The notes under the pieces were generated by a model. The model had not been told where the DNA came from. It saw only the letters and a program-made list of their open reading frames with translations, and made no database searches. The position numbers were made by a program, and so were the translations under genes. A stretch of 64,000 nucleotides of DNA from Phocaeicola oris. GTDB lineage: Bacteria; Bacteroidota; Bacteroidia; Bacteroidales; Bacteroidaceae. Numbering within the stretch: the first letter of the stretch is position 1; every line of letters begins with the position of its first letter. This document shows positions 16,180 through 24,591 of this stretch, piece after piece. The stretch is from contig NZ_JAJLQX010000004.1 in the NCBI RefSeq assembly GCF_021295095.1, forward strand, positions 62,001 through 126,000, written 5' to 3'.

Positions 16180-16365
16180 TTAATCGCCACAAAGGATACG
16201 GTCTATTTCCATTATTTGCTTCATGGTGTTCTCAGCAGATGTTCTATCTGTGTCAATGTAAGCAACTTTTCCACATGAAGTTGTGACTTGGACTACATTT
16301 TTTGCAATAGCTACAGCCGTTGAAGTGAACAACACGGCTAACATAATAAAAACTTTCTTTTTCAT
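16180..16365 (-). CDS. Small secreted peptide with two cysteines
   Basis: 61 residues. A clear Sec signal peptide (MKKKVFIMLAVLFTSTAVAIA) leaves a mature part of about 40 residues, with Cys31 and Cys59 and a charged C-terminal helix (SAENTMKQIMEIDRIL). It has no NVEALA motif and no double-glycine leader, so it is neither of the known Bacteroides small-peptide types I can name. A minus-strand -7 box TATATTTG lies at 16393-16400. It is the first gene of the peptide/GLPGLI/barrel block. Its function is unknown; candidates are a cell-surface peptide, a signal or an antimicrobial. Confidence 0.7.
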   Translation of the reverse strand: MKKKVFIMLAVLFTSTAVAIAKNVVQVTTSCGKVAYIDTDRTSAENTMKQIMEIDRILCGD

Positions 16366-16392
16366 AAGTCATTGTGATTTGAAATTACAATG

Positions 16393-16400
16393 CAAATATA
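16393..16400 (-). promoter_or_regulatory. -7 element of the peptide/GLPGLI operon
   Basis: CAAATATA as written, TATATTTG on the minus strand, fitting TAnnTTTG about 28 bases before the peptide start. No good TTTG lies at the expected distance upstream. Confidence 0.45.
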
Positions 16401-16519
16401 CAAAAAAATATTCAATTTACATTTGTTTTCTGAAAAAATCACTTGAATACTTATTGTTTTTTGGCATCTCCTTTCCTTTAACTATCTTCCACATTCTTCC
16501 GTATTCCAAGAAATTGCAT

Positions 16520-16527
16520 TATCTTTG
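16520..16527 (+). promoter_or_regulatory. -7 element of ruvA
   Basis: TATCTTTG, exactly TAnnTTTG, about 20 bases before the ruvA ATG at 16549. Confidence 0.5.
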
Positions 16528-16548
16528 TTTTAATTATAATAAAATGTC

Positions 16549-17145
16549 ATGATAGAATACATTAAAGGCAAATTGGTTGAAGCCACACCAACAATGGCTG
16601 TTATCGACTGTAACGGAGTAGGTTATGGAATAAATATATCCTTAAATTCTTATACTTCCATTGCGAATCAGAAAGAAGTAAAACTATATGTATACGAAGC
16701 TATACGCGAAGACGCGTATGTACTTTACGGATTCACATCAAAGTTGGAACGTGATTTGTTTCTCCAGCTTATTTCTGTCCCCGGCATTGGCGGTGCCTCT
16801 GCACGAATGATTCTGTCAGCTTACTCTCCACAAGAACTCTGCACGATAATCAGCGAAGAAAATATCAAACTGCTGAAAACAATCAAAGGTATCGGACTGA
16901 AAACCGCGCAACGAATCGTTGTCGATTTGAAAGATAAAGTTGCCACATTGGATATCGAAGCAATTTCCGGAGAGCATACACCTATATCAGCAGCCGTATC
17001 TGAAGTTCATGATGAAGCAGTAGTTGCGTTAACCATGTTAGGATTTGCTCCTGCTCCTTCAACAAAAGTGGTAAACGCTATATTAAAAGAAAACGCAAGC
17101 TTACCGGTAGAGAAAGTCATCAAATTAGCATTAAAACGACTCTAA
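16549..17145 (+). CDS. ruvA: Holliday junction branch migration protein RuvA
   Basis: DNA-binding subunit of the RuvAB branch-migration complex in recombinational repair. The 198-residue protein has the N-terminal OB-fold ([26 protein letters not shown]), the acidic pin region, two helix-hairpin-helix motifs ([14 protein letters not shown] near 78 and [14 protein letters not shown] near 114) and the C-terminal RuvB-contact domain (about 150-198). I chose the ATG at 16549 because it opens the canonical MIEY start. Its 3' end overlaps the convergent lipoprotein gene by 4 bases. Confidence 0.97.
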   Translation: MIEYIKGKLVEATPTMAVIDCNGVGYGINISLNSYTSIANQKEVKLYVYEAIREDAYVLYGFTSKLERDLFLQLISVPGIGGASARMILSAYSPQELCTIISEENIKLLKTIKGIGLKTAQRIVVDLKDKVATLDIEAISGEHTPISAAVSEVHDEAVVALTMLGFAPAPSTKVVNAILKENASLPVEKVIKLALKRL

Positions 17146-17969
17146 TTCTTTTGAACATTTTCTCCGGCCATTTTACGCTTTACAAATTCTATCTTCAAAT
17201 TCGCTTCTTTCTGTTCTTTCTTTATTTCTTCGATACCGGAAAGAACACGGGCAAGATTGGTTAATTCAACCAATGCCTTGCGGTCATTCAATTGCATAAC
17301 AGTCCGATATGTACGATCTCCATTAAAAGTCAATTGAATATTTTCATTCGCGTGCTGAACAACAAACGCAGTTACTCCGCCATCATCGCCCAACTTATAA
17401 TCAGCCTTTTCTATTGGACGCCCTAAATCGGTAGTTTGATAACTATCTTTTGAAGAAGGTGTTTCCGCATAGCTGTCTCCCACACTTACACGAACGGAAG
17501 TATGATTAATGTTTCCACCCGCACAATAGATAGAGGTTAGAGACATCTCACCTTGTTCACTGACTTGTCCGCGAAGAAACGTCCGGCCTATATTTTTCTC
17601 TACGGTCTGAGTCGGATAAAAATAATTGCCTTTTTCCTGATAAGCAGTATCTTTTTCCAGTACAAAGTGCCCCTTGATAGCATCGAATTCTGCTTGTTTA
17701 ACGGTCATCATACTATCCAAATAAATCAGATTGCGCTGTTGCTCCTGTAAGTCAATCTGTTGCATCAGCTTCACGCCTTTCTTACGAACGTCGAATGCCT
17801 TTGGATAAAGCGTTCGGATACTGTCAATCTCCAATTTTGCCTCACTATAGTTCTGCTTATTCAGTGCCATCTCAGCCTTTTTTAAATATTCCTCTGCCTT
17901 TTGATTATCACTGTTATCACAAGCCGTCAGCCCTAAAACAAGCATTAAAATTATTCCTATTCGTTTCAT
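17142..17969 (-). CDS. Coiled-coil/TPR-like lipoprotein of unknown function
   Basis: Lipoprotein of about 275 residues. Signal peptide [17 protein letters not shown] ends in a lipobox cysteine, so the start at 17969 is preferred over the one 6 codons upstream. Residues 25-70 look like a single TPR-type helical pair ([28 protein letters not shown]). Later parts are beta-rich, and a helical tail ([25 protein letters not shown]) could form a coiled coil. I do not recognise a named family. Localisation to the periplasm or outer membrane is inferred from the lipobox. Confidence 0.8.
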   Translation of the reverse strand: MKRIGIILMLVLGLTACDNSDNQKAEEYLKKAEMALNKQNYSEAKLEIDSIRTLYPKAFDVRKKGVKLMQQIDLQEQQRNLIYLDSMMTVKQAEFDAIKGHFVLEKDTAYQEKGNYFYPTQTVEKNIGRTFLRGQVSEQGEMSLTSIYCAGGNINHTSVRVSVGDSYAETPSSKDSYQTTDLGRPIEKADYKLGDDGGVTAFVVQHANENIQLTFNGDRTYRTVMQLNDRKALVELTNLARVLSGIEEIKKEQKEANLKIEFVKRKMAGENVQKN

Positions 17970-18067
17970 TGTTCTACCATTTATCATGGCAAAATTACAA
18001 TTTAATTGACTATTCTACACGTTAGAAAGGCATTTTTTCGTAATTTTGTATTCGCTTATTAAGAATT

Positions 18068-19498
18068 ATGGAACTGAAAGAATATTTTACAGGCAAAATA
18101 TTTAAACTCATCTCGGAAACCGCTGATGAATTGGGACTTGAATGTTATGTTGTTGGTGGCTACGTTCGCGATTTGTTTTTGCAACGGTCATCTACAGACA
18201 TAGACGTGGTAGTAGTTGGAAGCGGAATAGAGATGGCCAAAGCCTTATCCGTGAAATTAGGAAAAGGAGCTCACTTGTCTGTCTTTAAGAATTTTGGAAC
18301 GGCACAAGTGAAATATTATGATACAGAAGTTGAATTTGTTGGAGCAAGAAAAGAATCTTACAGCCACGAAAGCAGGAAACCGGTGGTTGAAGATGGGACT
18401 TTGGAAGATGATCAGAATCGTCGCGACTTCACTATCAATGCCTTGGCTGTTTGCCTGAATAAAAATCATTTTGGAGAACTAATCGATCCATTTAACGGAC
18501 TCGATGATTTACACGATGGCATTATTCGTACCCCACTCGACCCGGACATTACTTTCAGTGACGACCCTTTACGCATGATGCGTTGCATCCGTTTTGCCAC
18601 TCAATTGAACTTTTTCATAGAAGATAAAACATTTGAAGCGCTTATCCGAAACAAAGAACGCATTAAAATCATCTCTAAGGAACGCATTGCGGACGAATTG
18701 AATAAAATTATCCTCTCACCTATTCCGTCCAAAGGATTCATTGATCTTGATCGATGCGGATTATTAGAACTTATCTTTCCTGAATTGGTTGCTCTTCAGG
18801 GCGTGGAAGTCAGGAACGGGCGGGCTCACAAAGATAATTTCTATCATACACTTGAAGTTTTAGATAATATCTCCAAACAGACGGACAACCTCTGGTTGCG
18901 TTGGGCTGCGTTGTTTCACGACATAGGAAAGCCTAAGACAAAACGCTGGGATCCACAAGTCGGCTGGACATTTCATAGTCATAACTTCGTCGGAGAGAAG
19001 ATGATTCCGGATATTTTCCGCAAGATGAAACTGCCGATGAATGAGAAGATGAAATATGTGCAGAAGATGGTCAGTCTCCACATGCGTCCCATTGTAATTG
19101 CTGATAATGAAGTAACCGATTCCGCTGTCCGTCGTCTGCTTTACGAGGCGGGCGATGATATTGACGATTTAATGTTACTGTGCGAAGCTGATATCACATC
19201 AAAGAATGAAGTCCGTAAGAAAAAGTTCTTAGACAATTTCAAACTTGTCAGAAAGAAATTAAAAGATTTACAAGAGAAAGATTATAAACGACTCCTTCAA
19301 CCTTGCATTAACGGAAACGAAATTATGGAAATGTTTCACCTTACTCCAAGTAAAGAAGTGGGGATACTGAAACAAACGTTAAAGAACGCCGTACTCGACA
19401 ATAAAGTGGAAAACAAACGGGAACCGTTAATGCAACTACTGATTGAAAAAGCAAAAGAACTCGGTTTGGCTATGTCGGATAATTATGATCTAATCTAA
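18068..19498 (+). CDS. cca: CCA-adding tRNA nucleotidyltransferase with HD domain
   Basis: Adds or repairs the 3' CCA of tRNAs. The class II polymerase head shows VGGYVRDLFLQRSSTDIDVVV near residues 27-47, giving the GG and DxD metal-binding motifs, then RRDFTINALA near 116 and the RNA-binding helical region. The C-terminal part carries an HD phosphohydrolase domain (LFHDIGKPKTKRW near 285). The 476-residue length is typical of Bacteroidetes versions. A -7 box TAATTTTG lies at 18041-18048. It overlaps the convergent GNAT gene by 4 bases. Confidence 0.95.
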   Translation: MELKEYFTGKIFKLISETADELGLECYVVGGYVRDLFLQRSSTDIDVVVVGSGIEMAKALSVKLGKGAHLSVFKNFGTAQVKYYDTEVEFVGARKESYSHESRKPVVEDGTLEDDQNRRDFTINALAVCLNKNHFGELIDPFNGLDDLHDGIIRTPLDPDITFSDDPLRMMRCIRFATQLNFFIEDKTFEALIRNKERIKIISKERIADELNKIILSPIPSKGFIDLDRCGLLELIFPELVALQGVEVRNGRAHKDNFYHTLEVLDNISKQTDNLWLRWAALFHDIGKPKTKRWDPQVGWTFHSHNFVGEKMIPDIFRKMKLPMNEKMKYVQKMVSLHMRPIVIADNEVTDSAVRRLLYEAGDDIDDLMLLCEADITSKNEVRKKKFLDNFKLVRKKLKDLQEKDYKRLLQPCINGNEIMEMFHLTPSKEVGILKQTLKNAVLDNKVENKREPLMQLLIEKAKELGLAMSDNYDLI

Positions 19499-19926
19499 AT
19501 TTTAAGTTTCATCCGATACACATTCGTTTCTTTCCTCTCAAAGTGCATGGATTGATATAGGCTATTGGCAGCCAGTCTCTTCGGATTCGATGTAAGCATC
19601 AACGCGCCTTCTTTATCTTTCAGATAAATCAACACATGCTCTACTAATTTTCTACCCAACTGTCGACCACGATACGCGCTGTCGACTATCACGTCTTCTA
19701 TCCACCATTTCTGTTCAAATGTAGTGATATAGGTAGCTAATGTTATCATCCCGATGACTTTTTCTTCCTCTTCCATGACAAACAAATGCACATTCCGATT
19801 ATCAATAATATTCTTTAAGCGTTCTGTGCTTAAAGTAACCGCATGCTCACTCAGCTGAACAAGTAAATTATTGATACCTTGAAGCACTCTTTCATTTACT
19901 TCCCGTAATTCAACAATTCGTATCAT
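19495..19926 (-). CDS. GNAT family N-acetyltransferase
   Basis: About 143 residues of a single GNAT fold. The acetyl-CoA-binding motif A is RGRQLGRKLVEH near residue 84, preceded by WWIEDVIVDSAY, and the end is SLYQSMHFERKETNVYRMKL, like other small-molecule or protein acetyltransferases. I prefer the ATG at 19926 (MIRIVELREVNE); an upstream Met at 19959 adds 11 residues that do not fit the fold. The substrate cannot be told from sequence. Confidence 0.88.
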   Translation of the reverse strand: MIRIVELREVNERVLQGINNLLVQLSEHAVTLSTERLKNIIDNRNVHLFVMEEEEKVIGMITLATYITTFEQKWWIEDVIVDSAYRGRQLGRKLVEHVLIYLKDKEGALMLTSNPKRLAANSLYQSMHFERKETNVYRMKLKI

Positions 19927-19992
19927 AACATAAAGTATAAAGAAAGCCCGATCGTTCAAGATTGAGCTTCCCGTAAAAACAGATCATTTAAA

Positions 19993-20859
19993 TTAAAAAG
20001 TATGTAACCAAGCCCTCAATTCCTCTAACATTAAGGTATGATATTTAAAACTCTCATTGATTCCCCAGCCATGACCTCCCGAAGGATACACATGCATGGT
20101 TGCCGGGACTTTATGTTCTTTCAATGCTGTATAATAACGTGCGGAGTTTAACGGAGGAACCGCTTCATCATCGTCCGACAACGCGATAAAAGCACGTGGA
20201 GTATGGTCTGTTACCTGTTTGTCATTGCTATATAGATTAAGTTGAGCCTCAGACGCGTCCTGTCCCAATAAATTTATAATCGAACCATTATGACGGATAG
20301 CGGGATCGCTTGAGATGACCGGATAAAAAAGAATCTGAAATGCCGGTATTACATCAGCCTTTGCATGGGTAGCAACAGTTGACGCAAGATGTCCGCCGGC
20401 AGAAAATCCCATAATGCCGATAGCATCCGGATTGATATTCCACTCCGAAGCATGGTTCTTCACCTGACGAATGGCTTCATAAGCATCACTCTGCGGAACA
20501 TCACAGTTGCCATGCGGCATACGATAGCGCAAAACGATGGTTGCCACATCCTCATTTAAAAAGAAATCTGCCCAATGCTTTCCTTCATGATTCATGGCTA
20601 AGCCCCCATAACCGCCCCCCGGACATACAACAACAGCCTTTGTCGGCCTTTCCGATTTTATCTGTGGCAAATAGACATAAATAGTTGGTTTGAAGTTCTG
20701 TTTGGAATCATCATAGCCTTGCGACTCTATACCATTTGTATTAGGCAAACCATTCTGCCACAAATCAATTATCATAGGTTTAACACCTATAGTCTGTGCT
20801 TTGACTGTCACCGACCCTGCCATTAAAAAGCACATCGCCAAATAAAGTAAATGCTTCAT
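19993..20859 (-). CDS. Secreted alpha/beta-hydrolase esterase (acetylxylan-esterase-like)
   Basis: 288 residues with signal peptide MKHLLYLAMCFLMAGSVTVKA. The fold markers are VVCPGGGYGGL (oxyanion region, about 77-87), the nucleophile elbow GFSAGGH with Ser153, an acidic SDDDEAVPP near 220 and the histidine segment YPSGGHGWG near 260. This pattern matches the BD-FAE/acetylxylan-esterase-like group that removes acetyl or other ester groups from plant polysaccharides. It starts 6 bases after the serine hydrolase gene, so the two form an operon. Confidence 0.88.
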   Translation of the reverse strand: MKHLLYLAMCFLMAGSVTVKAQTIGVKPMIIDLWQNGLPNTNGIESQGYDDSKQNFKPTIYVYLPQIKSERPTKAVVVCPGGGYGGLAMNHEGKHWADFFLNEDVATIVLRYRMPHGNCDVPQSDAYEAIRQVKNHASEWNINPDAIGIMGFSAGGHLASTVATHAKADVIPAFQILFYPVISSDPAIRHNGSIINLLGQDASEAQLNLYSNDKQVTDHTPRAFIALSDDDEAVPPLNSARYYTALKEHKVPATMHVYPSGGHGWGINESFKYHTLMLEELRAWLHTF

Positions 20860-20865
20860 ATTTAA

Positions 20866-22359
20866 TTATTTTATGGTTCCATATAGAATAAGAGGTTCAT
20901 GACTGTAATTCCGCTTAACAGTGATGGTAACGCCTTTATCAGATGGAGTGACGGATGCCTCAACAGCGCTGTACCAATCCACAAATTGCAGATTGAAAGC
21001 CAACGTATTGGTATTGATCCAACCATAGCAGCCGGCCACATTAAAAGGTCCGGCTATTCCGGTAAATTTCTCTTTTGCGTTGACGGTATAAGGCGGAGTC
21101 ATGGTAGTGGTTGTGGTTTCCCATTGTTTATGCCCCAATAGAATATCATAGCTCCCCGACTCTTTTTTTATCCTCAGAATCCATTTCTTTAAATCCTTGC
21201 GAACACTGATGGATGTCCAACCGAATTCATTTTCACCCAGCAGAATCTCCTTGTTCAGTAAAGCGGCCTGACGTGAGGATTCTGCACGACCTACCACGCA
21301 AGGATAAGCATAACTCTTTGTTTTTCGAAGTAATCGAACACATTCTTTCCGTGCATCCGAAGCAACAACTTCGTCATTTATACCGGGAACAAGAAGAGAG
21401 AACACTTTATGCAGCGGAGAATTGTTTGAACATTCGGTAATCACCACTACCATATCTTTTTCAGGCATCACGATGATAAATTGCCCGAACGCTCCATCCG
21501 CCCGAGCCGACCGATGATCTTCGCACACCCACATCTGATATCCGTATCCTTCACTGTCATTCTCTATCTGCTTCATCATCATCTGCTTCACCCAATCAGC
21601 GGGAATAAGTTGTTCTCCATTCCACGATCCGTAATGAAGAAGCAATTGCCCAAACTTAGCCATAGACTCCGGCTGTATATAAAGTCCCCAACCACCGGTA
21701 TTATAACCTTCCGGACTGACTTCCCATTCAACATCAGTGATGTGCATGGCATTGAACAATTTCAGTTTAAGATAATCGAGCACTTTCATCCCCACAACTT
21801 TCTGAACGATAGCCGACAACAGATAAGTGCAAAGCGAGTCATATTTAAATTTCTCTCCCGGCTTCAATACCGGTTTCTTTAACAAAGTAGGAATCCAATT
21901 ATCACATTGGCCGCGTAGGTCCCAATCAGGTTCAATACCCGATGCCATCATAAGCAAATCGCGAACAGTCATATCCGTCAGATTCTCGGACAAAGAATCG
22001 GGTAATGCTTCAGGAAAAAACAAAGCGACACGATCGGTAATCCTCAAACGATGCTCCGCGACTGCCAACCCGACCGCGGCACTGACAAATGTCTTGGAAC
22101 AAGAAAACATCGTATGTTTATAACTCGCGGCATAAGGCTTCGGATAAGTCTCGGCTATTACCTTTCCGTGTCTGAGCACCATCACACTATGTATATTATA
22201 GGTAGGATACTTAACGATGGAATCAAGAAATATGCCTATCTGTTTAGATGACACTCCTTCCGCCTCAGGAGTAGAACGGGGAATTTCATTTGTTTGAGCA
22301 GCTACAGACACCGCCATTAAAAAAGCTGATACCGTTATTAAAAGTTTTAATCGTTTCAT
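20866..22359 (-). CDS. Secreted serine hydrolase, class C beta-lactamase-like
   Basis: 497 residues with an export signal at 1-21. The penicillin-binding/beta-lactamase fold is shown by the SxxK motif SCSK (86-89), with Lys89 the expected general base, and YDSLCTYLL near 175 in the second-motif position. The C-terminal about 150 residues form an extra beta-rich domain. Members include esterases and D-peptidases rather than true beta-lactamases. It is the first gene of a two-gene unit with the acetylxylan-esterase-like hydrolase, so an esterase on a shared carbohydrate substrate is possible but unproven. Confidence 0.85.
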   Translation of the reverse strand: MKRLKLLITVSAFLMAVSVAAQTNEIPRSTPEAEGVSSKQIGIFLDSIVKYPTYNIHSVMVLRHGKVIAETYPKPYAASYKHTMFSCSKTFVSAAVGLAVAEHRLRITDRVALFFPEALPDSLSENLTDMTVRDLLMMASGIEPDWDLRGQCDNWIPTLLKKPVLKPGEKFKYDSLCTYLLSAIVQKVVGMKVLDYLKLKLFNAMHITDVEWEVSPEGYNTGGWGLYIQPESMAKFGQLLLHYGSWNGEQLIPADWVKQMMMKQIENDSEGYGYQMWVCEDHRSARADGAFGQFIIVMPEKDMVVVITECSNNSPLHKVFSLLVPGINDEVVASDARKECVRLLRKTKSYAYPCVVGRAESSRQAALLNKEILLGENEFGWTSISVRKDLKKWILRIKKESGSYDILLGHKQWETTTTTMTPPYTVNAKEKFTGIAGPFNVAGCYGWINTNTLAFNLQFVDWYSAVEASVTPSDKGVTITVKRNYSHEPLILYGTIK

Positions 22360-22667
22360 GGTAACTATATATTAGCATAGCAAATATAGAAAATTATATT
22401 TCAAACATCATAAATTTCTATACGTTATTATATAGAGATTCCATAAATTGCCTTTCCTCACTCATAACGAAGTTACTGATAAGAGAATTACATGACTAAA
22501 TATAAATAAGAATATGAACTATCGGTGGAAGCAGTGATGTCTCCTTGATAGTTCCATACTTACATTTATTTTCCATATAGCTCAAGCATTATAAAAACAG
22601 TCTTTCTTTTCATAGTTTTTGTACTATTTAATTAAATGACTAATTTTGCAGCACAAAACCAAACAAC
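22360..22667. other. Divergent intergenic region, hydrolase / PAP2 gene
   Basis: 308 bases. Besides the PAP2 promoter (22618-22648) it has one hairpin: GAACTATC (22516-22523) with GATAGTTC (22547-22554), extendable to TATG/CATA with a bulge. No T run follows. No gene is seen. Confidence 0.55.
22618..22648 (+). promoter_or_regulatory. Promoter of the PAP2 phosphatase gene
   Basis: TTTG at 22618-22621, a 19-base spacer, then TAATTTTG at 22641-22648. Both elements match the Bacteroides consensus. The predicted leader before the ATG at 22668 is about 13 bases. Confidence 0.75.
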
Positions 22668-24257
22668 ATGTTTAGATTCAGAGGACTTTTATTAAAAATG
22701 CTGTTTATCATCCTGTCGGGCATATTTCCACACATCTCCCTATATGCCCAACTCAAAGAAAAGACTGACAGCCTTATTAAACAAATGCCGAAACCGGAAC
22801 ATACTTTCCGCTCCGACATATCTTACACCAGTCTTCCATTGATAACGACAGGTATAATTTTACGACATGAGAGAAAGAATTTCAGAGACGCGAGGAATAA
22901 ATTCCAATATAATTTTCATCATACCACCGACAACTATACCCAGTATACTCCGCTATTATTAGCAACCGGCTTGAAGATTGCCGGATATGAGGGACGCAGC
23001 TCTTGGGGACGTTATCTAACCAGTACAGCTGCCTCGTATGCCGTTATGGGTGCTTTGGTCAATGGCATGAAATATTCTCTAAAGGAACAACGTCCCGACG
23101 GTTCCACATACAACAGTTTCCCTTCAGGACATACGGCAACGGCCTTCGCCGCCGCGACAATCCTACACAAAGAATATGGATTGACACGTACACCGTGGAT
23201 AAGCGTGGCAGGCTATGGACTGGCCACCATGACAGGAGTGATGCGAGTACTGAACAACCGTCATTGGATAAGTGACACCTTTGCGGGAGCAGGCATAGGA
23301 ATTCTATCAACAGAGCTTGGATATGCCATTGGCGACTTGTTTTTCAAAAATAAGGGACTTCTAAGATCCGACATTAAAGGGACTAATGATCTGCCTCATC
23401 ATCCATCGTTTTTTAGTGTACAAGTTGGAATGGGTATAGGCAAGCAGTCATTAGACATTGCAACAAAAATCCCTGAGATAGGAGCCTATTATGATGACGA
23501 ACCTATTAAGAAATTACGTCTCAGTCAGGCTACTGTCGTCAGCGCGGAAAGCGCATACTTCCTTACGCCCTACTTCGGACTTGGCGGACAGTTGAAAGTA
23601 ACATCACAATTGATGAAAAATTGGCAAATCTTTGCACAAGATCAACTTTCAGGACTTATTGAATTCGACCCGCAACTCGAAGGCTTCATTGATGAATTCA
23701 TTCTGAATGTAGAGTCGGATCACTTCTCTGACTTTATTTTTTCCATAGGGCCTTATTTTAGCCTTCCCATTTCGCCACGCATGGCATTGGGCGGAAAACT
23801 TCTGATAGGACGCAATTATACACAGGGTGTGGAAATAAACGCAACCGTACGCGGGCACCAGCGTGACATTGATCAGTCTGTCGAAATAGAAAACGGTCTC
23901 CATATACTTACTTACGAGGTTAAAGGTACCCCTGCCGACAATGGAAAAGAATATGAAACCAAGTGGGACTATATGGATATAAAAGCCAATCGTTCAATTA
24001 ACGTTGGAACAGGCATATCGTTTACCTATGCTTACAAATCATCAATGGCATGGCGCTTCTTTTTAGACTACGACTGGACACCGAGACACTATAAAGTTAG
24101 TTATCAGCCCACTGCATTCATTAAGGACGCAGCCAGAAACCTCACGTTTGATGGGAAGAAAATGTCTGTCGATAATCTTCCACAAGCTTTTACAACAGAC
24201 ATAAAAAAGAATATGTCCAAGTTCGTTTTGGGTGGGGCTCTTTGCATTTCTTTTTAA
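22668..24257 (+). CDS. PAP2 phosphatase fused to a probable outer-membrane beta-barrel
   Basis: 529 residues with a signal peptide to about residue 27. The PAP2 acid-phosphatase domain spans about 60-225, with all three motifs: KYSLKEQRP (135-143), PSGH (152-155) and RVLNNRHWISD (193-203). Residues about 245-529 are alternating beta strands rich in Gly and aromatics (YFLTPYFGLGGQLKV, SIGPYFSLPISPRMALGGKLLIG) ending in Phe, as in small outer-membrane barrels. The enzyme likely removes phosphate from a lipid or lipid-linked substrate. The barrel suggests placement at the outer membrane, which is inference. Confidence 0.85.
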   Translation: MFRFRGLLLKMLFIILSGIFPHISLYAQLKEKTDSLIKQMPKPEHTFRSDISYTSLPLITTGIILRHERKNFRDARNKFQYNFHHTTDNYTQYTPLLLATGLKIAGYEGRSSWGRYLTSTAASYAVMGALVNGMKYSLKEQRPDGSTYNSFPSGHTATAFAAATILHKEYGLTRTPWISVAGYGLATMTGVMRVLNNRHWISDTFAGAGIGILSTELGYAIGDLFFKNKGLLRSDIKGTNDLPHHPSFFSVQVGMGIGKQSLDIATKIPEIGAYYDDEPIKKLRLSQATVVSAESAYFLTPYFGLGGQLKVTSQLMKNWQIFAQDQLSGLIEFDPQLEGFIDEFILNVESDHFSDFIFSIGPYFSLPISPRMALGGKLLIGRNYTQGVEINATVRGHQRDIDQSVEIENGLHILTYEVKGTPADNGKEYETKWDYMDIKANRSINVGTGISFTYAYKSSMAWRFFLDYDWTPRHYKVSYQPTAFIKDAARNLTFDGKKMSVDNLPQAFTTDIKKNMSKFVLGGALCISF

Positions 24258-24361
24258 AATATTATCCACGAAGCCTTTCTCCACGATATACAAATCTGAT
24301 TACAACTATCTATTAAACAAGTCATCTTGTTAGTTAGCTGTTTCATGATTATAATTCAATC

Positions 24362-24445
24362 GTTTCACTGCAGTGAGACAATTGTTTCACTATTGTGAGA
24401 CGTTCGTTTCACTCTTGTGAGACACTTGTTTCACCCATGTGAAAC
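24362..24445. repeat. Intergenic 22-bp palindromic array no. 3
   Basis: Units start at 24362, 24384, 24406 and 24428. Each begins GTTTCAC, has four variable bases and then GTGAGAC (GTGAAAC in the last), forming an 18-base near-perfect palindrome, followed by a 4-base variable linker (AATT, GTTC, ACTT). The unit sequence is unrelated to arrays 1, 2 and 5, but the 22-base spacing is identical. Confidence 0.92.
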
Positions 24446-24543
24446 ATCCTTTTTATAAGCAAAAAATCGGAACATTATACTAACATCAAATCAATTGATG
24501 GGCATCTTTTCCCTTTATTGAAAAATAAAAACGTAAAAGAAAA

Positions 24544-24575
24544 CTTGCGAGAATATGAAAGATTAAATAATTTTG
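24544..24575 (+). promoter_or_regulatory. Promoter of the cardiolipin-synthase-like gene
   Basis: CTTG (24544-24547), a 20-base spacer, then TAATTTTG (24568-24575). The only possible ATG is at 24592, about 10 bases after the predicted start, so the leader would be very short. Confidence 0.6.
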
Positions 24576-24591
24576 TCCGATTGTTTTTTAT

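Larger units (their letters stand above)
24258..24591. other. Intergenic region PAP2 gene / cls-like gene
   Basis: 334 bases between co-oriented genes. It holds the palindromic 22-base array (24362-24445) and the cls-like promoter (24544-24575). The first 100 bases show nothing clear. Confidence 0.65.

Noticed and set aside
16180-16365. The small secreted peptide as a NVEALA-type or bacteroidetocin-type peptide
   Set aside because: It has no NVEALA motif and no double-glycine leader; it carries an ordinary Sec signal peptide.
20866-22359. The class C beta-lactamase-like protein as an antibiotic-resistance enzyme
   Set aside because: It has the SxxK motif, but the second and third motifs do not match true AmpC enzymes. 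It also has an extra C-terminal domain and sits in an operon with an acetylxylan-esterase-like hydrolase.
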